Assembly (NCBI GenBank): GCA_003151215.1
Contig: PLXB01000098.1
Coordinates: 5,362 to 10,857 of the forward strand
Origin: Ignavibacteriota bacterium
GTDB lineage: Bacteria > Bacteroidota > Kapaibacteriia > Palsa-1295
DNA: 5,496 nucleotides
Direction of reading: 5' to 3'
Positions within the stretch are counted from its first letter, which is position 1, and every line of letters begins with the position of its first letter. This document shows positions 5,284 through 5,496 of the stretch, piece after piece. The notes beneath the pieces were generated by a model, which searched no databases, was not told the DNA's origin, and was given only the letters and a program-made list of their open reading frames with translations. A program made the translations under genes and the position numbers.

Positions 5284-5496
5284 ATCTCTGCTCCCTTACT
5301 GATTAACTGTTCGTATGTGAGCCTTCTCCCGAATATCTGAGAGACGCATATAATAAACCGTGTCAGATCGTCCCGTTTCCGGTTATTATAACGATACGCC
5401 TGTTCAACGACATAGCGTTCCAAGTGGAACGGCATAACCTGAACGTAAGTGCCTTTTATGCTCCTTTTGAGCAAACACCAAAAATTTTCAAGGGTA
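5280..5496 (-). CDS. IS1595-family (ISXO2-like) transposase, C-terminal part
   Basis: The frame enters from the right edge, so the start is not seen. About 71 residues are visible: TLENFWCLLKRSIKGTY, then VQVMPFHLERYVVEQAYRYN and a tail with RKRDDLTRF and GRRLTYEQLI. The order ENFW-x-x-LKR-x-I-x-GTY, HL-x-RY-x-x-E-x-x-YR-x-NNR and RLTY-x-x-L is the conserved end of the ISXO2-like DDE transposase domain. The Glu of ENFW lies in the region where the last catalytic residue of this fold is expected. The enzyme cuts and joins the IS ends. An internal TTG at 5474 is in frame but only a window artefact as a start. The stop overlaps the 58-codon ORF. Within the window the frame is intact; whether the whole gene is functional cannot be seen. 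Confidence 0.92.
   Translation of the reverse strand, partial: TLENFWCLLKRSIKGTYVQVMPFHLERYVVEQAYRYNNRKRDDLTRFIICVSQIFGRRLTYEQLISKGAEI

Larger units (their letters stand above)
5107..5496 (-). mobile_element. 3' part of an IS1595-family (ISXO2-like) insertion sequence
   Basis: The transposase C-terminus defines the family. The element extends past the right edge, so only one end can lie in the window, somewhere between about 4904 and 5106 if the 58-codon ORF belongs to it. I cannot place the terminal inverted repeat or the target duplication without the other end; the left limit given is the stop of the 58-codon ORF and is a minimum. Confidence 0.55.

Noticed and set aside
5092..5305. Very basic open frame (rich in Arg and Lys) overlapping the 58-codon ORF
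   Set aside because: It has no ATG, GTG or TTG start in frame, and its Lys/Arg bias is what a one-base shift of a Glu-rich frame gives.

Overview
The window looks like a bacterial chromosome or metagenome contig from the Bacteroidota/Chlorobi/Ignavibacteria side of the tree. The reasons are a YfhO-type membrane protein followed by a family-9 glycosyltransferase, a secreted Kelch-propeller lipoprotein, mostly weak or absent Shine-Dalgarno sites, and one TAnnTTTG-like promoter element. This assignment is an inference; there is no rRNA or other marker gene. The left two thirds (1-3646, all on the minus strand) reads as ordinary, well-kept coding sequence. The right third (about 3650-5496) is more AT-rich and looks like an accessory region: small orphan genes, a hexamer repeat, several strong hairpins, a tRNA-like element with a damaged anticodon arm, and the 3' end of an IS1595-family insertion sequence running off the right edge.

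Minus-strand block, in transcription order: a Kelch-repeat lipoprotein (3646-2645); a 109-bp spacer with a possible promoter; a 758-residue YfhO-family polytopic membrane protein (2535-259); and, overlapping its stop by 4 bp (GTGA), the first 87 codons of a GT9 / ADP-heptose:LPS heptosyltransferase-like gene that leaves the window at base 1. The YfhO-GT9 pair is probably translationally coupled and points to envelope glycan or lipid-linked sugar work.

Plus-strand block: divergent from the Kelch gene, and separated from it by a perfect 13-bp hairpin, are an 80-residue Ala-Pro-repeat protein of unknown function (3775-4017) and, 13 bp later, a 139-residue secreted protein with a layout like the surface-adhesin protein E family (4031-4450). 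A strong intrinsic terminator (4660-4698) faces this unit.

Second minus-strand block: an IS1595 (ISXO2-like) transposase C-terminus (5496-5280), a 58-residue acidic ORF coupled to it through a TTGA overlap (5283-5107), and a strong terminator (5026-4988). These are followed by an inverted repeat, a 68-residue orphan ORF (4903-4697), a tRNA-like sequence (4656-4583) and a weak terminator (about 4558-4512). No stretch longer than 300 bases lacks a gene. No CRISPR array, rRNA or complete mobile element is visible, and I do not see a clear novel defence or biosynthetic system. The oddest object is the tRNA-like element and its setting.
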